From NCBI RefSeq assembly GCF_003050835.1, contig NZ_QAOJ01000001.1, positions 806,001 through 870,000 on the forward strand: a stretch of DNA of 64,000 bases, given 5' to 3'. The DNA is from Pseudomonas sp. GV071. Its GTDB lineage: Bacteria > Pseudomonadota > Gammaproteobacteria > Pseudomonadales > Pseudomonadaceae. Shown one piece after another: positions 59,606 through 64,000 of the stretch (position 1 is the stretch's first letter; each line of letters opens with the position of its first letter). The notes beneath the pieces were generated by a model. The model worked only from the letters and a program-made list of their open reading frames with translations, did no database searches and was not told where the DNA came from. A program made the position numbers and the translations under genes.

Positions 59606-60235
59606 ATGAACATTACCCTTATCGGTACCGGCAACATGGGCTCGGCTTTCGCTCAACAGTTGTCCCAGGCAGGCCACCAAGTACGTATCACCGGCCGTGA
59701 TCTGGAAAAGGCGCGCACCGTCGCCGCCCAGCATCAGAATGTCGAAGCATTCGCCGCTGACCAGGCCCTGGGCCAGAACGAAGTCGTGATCGTCGCCACC
59801 GCTTACCAGGACGCGGTAACCGCTCTGCAGAGCCTGGGCAACCTGGAAGGCAAAGTGGTGATCGATATCACCAACCCGCTGACCGCTGACTACATGGGCC
59901 TCACCATCGGCCACAGCACCAGTGCTGCGGAGGAAATCGCCAAGGCATTGCCAGGCGTAGAGCTGGTGAAAGGCTTCAACACCCTGTTCGCCCAGGTACT
60001 GGCCAGCGGCCCGACCTTCGCCAACGACCAACAAGGCAGCGTGTTCCTGGCCAGCGATAGCGCACGGGCCAAACAAACCGCCGTATCGCTCGCCCAAAGT
60101 CTGGGCTGGAAAACCGTAGATGCCGGCGGCCTTGTGAACGCGCGTTATCTGGAAGCGGTGGCTGGTTTCAACATCTACCTCGGCTACGGCGCCGGCCTGG
60201 GCACGCAAATCGCGCCGGCCTGGCTGTCGCGTTAA
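59606..60235 (+). CDS. NADP oxidoreductase, coenzyme F420-dependent fold
   Basis: 209 residues. Rossmann motif MNITLIGTGNMGSAFAQQL with the DXLEKA-type second strand (TGRDLEKARTV), preferring NADP. VIDITNPL and ELVKGFNTLFAQV follow the F420H2:NADP reductase fold. Pseudomonads lack F420, so these act on other substrates, possibly flavins or quinones. Divergent from a LysR gene and followed by a DoxX protein. Confidence 0.85.
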   Translation: MNITLIGTGNMGSAFAQQLSQAGHQVRITGRDLEKARTVAAQHQNVEAFAADQALGQNEVVIVATAYQDAVTALQSLGNLEGKVVIDITNPLTADYMGLTIGHSTSAAEEIAKALPGVELVKGFNTLFAQVLASGPTFANDQQGSVFLASDSARAKQTAVSLAQSLGWKTVDAGGLVNARYLEAVAGFNIYLGYGAGLGTQIAPAWLSR

Positions 60236-60317
60236 TCCCCCTTCAACACCAGCCGGTGCCATGGCCAATAAGCTGTGGCGCTGGCCCCTACTCCCCACAA
60301 AAATAGGAAAGCTAGCC

Positions 60318-60722
60318 ATGACCACCCCTTCTCGTTCCGTACCTTACGCTGCACTGATCCTGCGTTTGATCCTCGGCGTCATGTTTCTCGCCCACGGCCT
60401 GACCAAGCTGCTGGTGTTCACCCCGGCAGGCACTGCTGGCTTTTTTGAGTCCATCGGCTTTCCAGGCTTTCTTGCCTACCCGGTAATTGCTTTCGAAGTG
60501 GTTGGCGGCCTGTTTCTGATCCTGGGCGTGTTTGCCCGCTGGGTAGCCGCGATTGCCACCGTGCAATTGTTTGTTGCCGCCACCGTGCACTTCGGTAATG
60601 GCTGGAGCTTCACCAACCCGAATGGCGGCTGGGAATATCCAGTGTTTCTGTCGCTGACCGCACTGGCCTTGGCTTTGCTGGATGACGGCGCGTTTGCTCT
60701 GAAGCGTTCGTTGCGCAACTAA
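60318..60722 (+). CDS. DoxX-family membrane protein
   Basis: 134 residues from ATG 60318 (AGGAAAG upstream). Four membrane segments, opening LILRLILGVMFLAHGLTKLL and with GFLAYPVIAFEVVGGLFLILG. DoxX proteins occur beside oxidoreductases and redox-stress genes; the biochemical role is unclear. Same strand and probably same transcript as the F420-type oxidoreductase. Confidence 0.9.
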   Translation: MTTPSRSVPYAALILRLILGVMFLAHGLTKLLVFTPAGTAGFFESIGFPGFLAYPVIAFEVVGGLFLILGVFARWVAAIATVQLFVAATVHFGNGWSFTNPNGGWEYPVFLSLTALALALLDDGAFALKRSLRN

Positions 60723-60729
60723 GCGCTCG

Positions 60730-61632
60730 CTAGTTGGCCGTTGCCGGGTTTTCACCAAACTCGGCAAGGGCAAAATCCAGAAAGCTTTTCAGCTTCGGCG
60801 TCATCCGCCGGTCCGGCGCGTACAGCACATGAAAAGGTCGAGTGGGCACAGGATAGTCGTCCAATAGCGTCACCAACTCACCCGCCTGCAATGCCTCTCG
60901 GACCAGCTCCAGTGGTTGCAACAACAACCCCAGCCCAGCCAACGCGGCACACAACAGCGGTTCGCCGTGGTCGACCATCAACCGGCTGGTGACGGGCACC
61001 ACAATGCGCCCGTCGGGGCCTGTAAAGGTCCACTGAGTACGCAGTTCAGTGTGAGCAAAGCCCAGGCAATCATGGTCTTTCAGATCCCAAGGTGTCTTCG
61101 GCGCCGGTTTGCCCTGCAGATAGGACGGAGCCGCACACAACACCAGTTTGTAAGGCGCCAGGGCCCGGGCAATCAGCCCACTGTCGGCCAACTGGCCAAC
61201 CCGAAAGATAACGTCGTAGCCCTCATCAATCAGGTCCACCGAACGGTTGGACAAATTCAGCTCAACTTCCACTTCCGGAAATTGCTGCATAAACCTTGGC
61301 AATACCGGCGCCAGACTGTTCATGCCAAAGCTCACCGGCGCATTGATCCGCAAGCGCCCGCTGGGCAACGCCTGTTCATGGGCAGCAAGGTTTTCTGCCA
61401 ATTCGACTTCGGTAACGATGTGCTTGGCCCGCTCATAAAACGAGCGACCAAAATCGGTGAGGCTTTGCCGCCGCGTCGTGCGGTTGAGCAGCCGCACACC
61501 CAAGCGTTGCTCCAGGGCATGCACATGTTTGCCCACCAACTGTGACGACATTTTCATCGTCTCGGCCGCGGCACTAAACGACCCCAGGTCCACCGCTTTT
61601 ACAAAGGCCTGCAAACTGGTCAGACGGTCCAT
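60730..61632 (-). CDS. LysR-family regulator
   Basis: 300 residues. MDRLTSLQAFVKAVDLGSFS with KMSSQLVGKHVHALEQRLGVRL and NRTTRRQSLTDFG is the LysR helix-turn-helix. Divergent from the exported alpha/beta hydrolase gene (108 bases apart) and convergent with DoxX (7 bases). Likely controls the hydrolase. Confidence 0.9.
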   Translation of the reverse strand: MDRLTSLQAFVKAVDLGSFSAAAETMKMSSQLVGKHVHALEQRLGVRLLNRTTRRQSLTDFGRSFYERAKHIVTEVELAENLAAHEQALPSGRLRINAPVSFGMNSLAPVLPRFMQQFPEVEVELNLSNRSVDLIDEGYDVIFRVGQLADSGLIARALAPYKLVLCAAPSYLQGKPAPKTPWDLKDHDCLGFAHTELRTQWTFTGPDGRIVVPVTSRLMVDHGEPLLCAALAGLGLLLQPLELVREALQAGELVTLLDDYPVPTRPFHVLYAPDRRMTPKLKSFLDFALAEFGENPATAN

Positions 61633-61740
61633 TAGAAACGCTCTGTTTGTAATATTGAGGCAGTTTGACGATTTATCCGCCTGGCTTTCAAGTCTTAAAT
61701 AGCCTCCCTGCCCTATTGCCGAACAGACCTGAGAACACGC

Positions 61741-62742
61741 ATGAAGACCAAGACGATCAAGACCTTGTTGCTGGCCGCCTCACTGTGCGCCGTCAGCCCT
61801 TTCACGTTCGCCGCTTCTGCACTCTCTGTGATCGGTCACGACTATGTGTTCCCTCATCAGCTCGAAGGGCTGCCGGGTAAACTCAGCGATTTTCCCGATC
61901 TGCAGATCAACTCATTCAAGACCAATGACGGCGTCACCCTTAAGTATTGGGAAGCAGGTAAAGGCCAGCCGATCGTGTTCATTCCAGGTTGGTCCGCCAA
62001 TGGCGCCGAGTACGTCAACGTGATGTACCTGCTGGCGAAACACTACCGGGTGATCGTGCTCGACCCACGCAATCAAGGCCTGTCGGATAAGGTTGAGTAC
62101 GGCAGTCGCATCGCTCGCTACGCCATGGACTTGAAACAGCTGAACGAGCACCTGGGCATCACGTCCGCCAACTACTGTGGCTGGTCCATGGGCGCATCCG
62201 TGCTGTGGAGCTACATCGATCTGTTTGGCAGCGAAGGCATACGCAAAGCGGTATTTGTCGATGAGCCTATTTCGATTGTCGCCCACGCCAATTGGTCCGA
62301 GCAGGAGCGGCTAGACGCTGGCGCTATGGTGCCCTCTCCAGACGTTCTGATCGCCGCGCTCAAAGCACCCGTTTCGGAAAACCCGGACCCACAAACCACC
62401 AACTTTGCCGAACGCGCGATGCTGCGAGACTCGCCGTACTTTGCCAACTCCGAGGGCTTCGCCGCAGCGGTGGTAAAAAACGATCCGGCCGCGATGGTGC
62501 GTGTGCTCTACGACCATGCGTCCAATGACTGGCGCGATGTGTTGCGACACAAAGCCACCATGCCGGTGGCCATCTTCTCAGGGGAGTACAGCGCCAACCT
62601 GCCCAGCCAACGTTGGGCGCATTCGGTCATTCCAGGCTCGGCGCTTTACGTCTATGGCAAGGCTGAGCAAGGGGATCATTTCTTGATGTTTAAGAATCCA
62701 GTCAAATTCACCAATGACTTAAGTAGTTTCCTTGGTAATTGA
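61741..62742 (+). CDS. Exported alpha/beta hydrolase
   Basis: 333 residues with a Sec signal peptide (cleavage near FTFAAS). Oxyanion motif FIPGWSANG, nucleophile Ser in YCGWSMGAS, and C-terminal His in KAEQGDHFLMF; the acid is probably in the FSGEYS region. The sequence resembles epoxide hydrolase/esterase-type hydrolases but the periplasmic location is less usual. Substrate unknown. Confidence 0.85.
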   Translation: MKTKTIKTLLLAASLCAVSPFTFAASALSVIGHDYVFPHQLEGLPGKLSDFPDLQINSFKTNDGVTLKYWEAGKGQPIVFIPGWSANGAEYVNVMYLLAKHYRVIVLDPRNQGLSDKVEYGSRIARYAMDLKQLNEHLGITSANYCGWSMGASVLWSYIDLFGSEGIRKAVFVDEPISIVAHANWSEQERLDAGAMVPSPDVLIAALKAPVSENPDPQTTNFAERAMLRDSPYFANSEGFAAAVVKNDPAAMVRVLYDHASNDWRDVLRHKATMPVAIFSGEYSANLPSQRWAHSVIPGSALYVYGKAEQGDHFLMFKNPVKFTNDLSSFLGN

Positions 62743-62900
62743 TCAACACAATGAGTTGCCGCCGCCGGGAGATGGCGGAATATCGGTAGTGACAGTCTTT
62801 ACGAAACAGCAGTGGGCCTGCTCGGATGCAGAATATTGCGGCTGTCATCAGGCAACATCGGCGCAACAAGTGCGTTGTTATGCTCAGCAGCTCTGAATAC

Positions 62901-63773
62901 TTATTGGCCGACAAGGTGTTTCACTTTGTCAGGCATTTCTCGGAAAACATCTTCCGGCTTGATAACCAGTACATCGCACTCAAGCGTGTCCAAGACCTTC
63001 TCTGCCGTATTGCCAAATAGCGAGGCGGAAAGGCCTGTTCGACCCACACTGCCAATGACGGTCAAGCCGACCTTCAATTTGTTGGCCACGAACGGAATGA
63101 TGACCTCAGCAGGTCCTTGCTCCAGGTGAACATGCTCATCACCAATCACAAACGCGTGCTGTAACTCCACGAGTCGGTTTTTGTAGCGGTGTTCGATGGT
63201 CTCTTTCAGCTGGAAGACTGGATCAGCAGAACCAAGCATTGGTGATGGATACGCGCACACCACGTGCAGGCCGCAATCCGCCAAAGCCGCGATATCACGG
63301 ACGGCACTTAATATCCCGGTGTTCAGCGCACGGTGCTCACCATCGCTATTTCCGACGTCCACGGCGGCCAATATCGAACCGCCACGCCATGCGGTCCTAG
63401 TTTTGACCATTAATACCGGAACGGGGCAATTGCGCAGCAACTGCCAGTCATCAGGCGTAATGATCGCCCGCCGTAGGGCGCTTTCCGGGACATGCTGTTT
63501 GATGACCATCTGGCAATTGCGAGTCCGCTGGACGGCGATCACATCCTTATGCGGCTTATCCAAAGAAATCTGCTGCGAACTGACGATGTAGCCCTCGTTA
63601 AAGAGTTCGTCGCGACATTTTTTTAGATAGTCGCCTGCTTCTTCTTTGCCCGAGCAGATCAAAAGGTGGAGGTGCGACTTGGTGATGTTGGCAATGAGCT
63701 TGGCGTGCTGTATGGCCAAGCTGTGCGGCAACCGTGAATCCAGCACCACCAGAATGTCGTTAATTTCGTTCAT
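62901..63773 (-). CDS. Tandem universal stress protein (UspA family)
   Basis: 290 residues from ATG 63773, with GGAG eight bases upstream; an in-frame ATG at 63815 is unsupported. Two USP domains (about 1-140 and 145-290); the second carries the ATP-binding pattern GSVGRTGLSASLFGNTAEKVL (62998-63060), the first is degenerate. Such UspE-like tandem proteins help survival under anaerobic or starvation stress. Confidence 0.9.
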   Translation of the reverse strand: MNEINDILVVLDSRLPHSLAIQHAKLIANITKSHLHLLICSGKEEAGDYLKKCRDELFNEGYIVSSQQISLDKPHKDVIAVQRTRNCQMVIKQHVPESALRRAIITPDDWQLLRNCPVPVLMVKTRTAWRGGSILAAVDVGNSDGEHRALNTGILSAVRDIAALADCGLHVVCAYPSPMLGSADPVFQLKETIEHRYKNRLVELQHAFVIGDEHVHLEQGPAEVIIPFVANKLKVGLTVIGSVGRTGLSASLFGNTAEKVLDTLECDVLVIKPEDVFREMPDKVKHLVGQ

Positions 63774-63811
63774 GCTTTCATCTCCTAAATCGCACCCTTT
63801 CCTTGCACGGT

Positions 63812-64000
63812 TCACTCGGCGCTAGGCGCCTGCTCCGGTGGATTTTCGAACTCGCAGGTTTCTGCACCTTCGGCACGTCGTTTCCGCTCCGCGGTGTAGT
63901 CTCCGGCGATCTCGCTGGCAGGTTTTCCGGCTAACTCCAGGGTCGTGTCGGTCACAGCCATGAGTTGGTTTCGCATGCGGTCAAAGTCGACTGCTTGCTC
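63812..64000 (-). CDS. C-terminal fragment of an unidentified protein
   Basis: Reading the minus strand from the window edge gives 62 residues ending at TGA 63812-63814, starting EQAVDFDRMRNQLMAVTDTT and finishing with PPEQAPSAE. The stretch is charged and helical with an acidic, Pro-containing tail. The start lies beyond the window. Stop is 38 bases upstream of the UspA-family start codon, so co-transcription is likely. No family recognised. Confidence 0.6.
   Translation of the reverse strand, partial: EQAVDFDRMRNQLMAVTDTTLELAGKPASEIAGDYTAERKRRAEGAETCEFENPPEQAPSAE

Overview
The window is a GC-rich chromosomal segment. Its gene content (bacteriophytochrome, many LysR regulators, catRBCA ortho-cleavage genes, salicylate hydroxylase, FrmR/FrmA/Gfa, REP-type inverted repeats, Shine-Dalgarno sites of the AGGAG type) points to a Pseudomonas, most likely of the P. 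fluorescens group and soil or plant associated. No rRNA, tRNA, CRISPR array, integrase or transposase was seen.

Layout. 1-4.3 kb: light-sensing module (response regulator, bacteriophytochrome kinase), a DUF3087 membrane protein and a secreted hypothetical. 4.3-12.1 kb: a REP pair, an orphan polyamine-type periplasmic binding protein, then a same-strand run of class III aminotransferase, LuxR-type regulator, crotonase-fold enzyme, acyl-CoA dehydrogenase and NDP-forming acyl-CoA synthetase, which looks like one catabolic operon for an unidentified amine. 12.3-14.2 kb: small membrane protein, lipoprotein, methyltransferase. 14.5-23.6 kb: HD-GYP response regulator, a very large hybrid sensor kinase, SulP transporter, a membrane-anchored hypothetical and an M50-like protease. 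23.6-29.7 kb: a winged-helix/NB-ARC/TPR regulator divergent from haloperoxidase-like hydrolase, isochorismatase-fold hydrolase and catalase.

30.7-34.0 kb is a visibly more A+T-rich patch of small accessory genes: an Mrr-like nuclease gene interrupted by an in-frame TGA, an XRE regulator, a DUF2384-type antitoxin-like protein without a toxin, and small hypotheticals. 34.0-42.8 kb is a self-contained cluster: SsuABC/TauABC-like ABC importer, Tsx-like outer-membrane channel, adenosine/adenine deaminase-family enzyme, two-component flavin monooxygenase (LLM oxygenase plus FMN reductase) and a MarR regulator. Three near-identical palindromes (core GTCAAGGCNTTTAC) lie in its promoters and overlap the -35 elements. 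This ties the transcription units into one regulon and is the best candidate here for an undescribed scavenging or degradation system.

42.9-47.1 kb: AlkB-like dioxygenase, dienelactone hydrolase-like protein, cytochrome b561 and the glutathione-dependent formaldehyde module (gfa, frmA, frmR). 47.3-58.5 kb: aromatic catabolism. catB-catC-catA are divergent from catR; then nahR, salicylate hydroxylase, a second catA, an aryl-alcohol-type dehydrogenase, salicylaldehyde dehydrogenase, an outer-membrane protein and a tautomerase-family protein. Together they could take a salicyl alcohol-like compound via salicylaldehyde, salicylate and catechol to muconolactone. A shared promoter motif occurs before nahR and before the tautomerase gene. 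58.5-64 kb: two LysR regulators with redox or hydrolase neighbours (F420-type NADP oxidoreductase fold, DoxX, alpha/beta hydrolase), a tandem universal stress protein and the 3' end of an unidentified gene.
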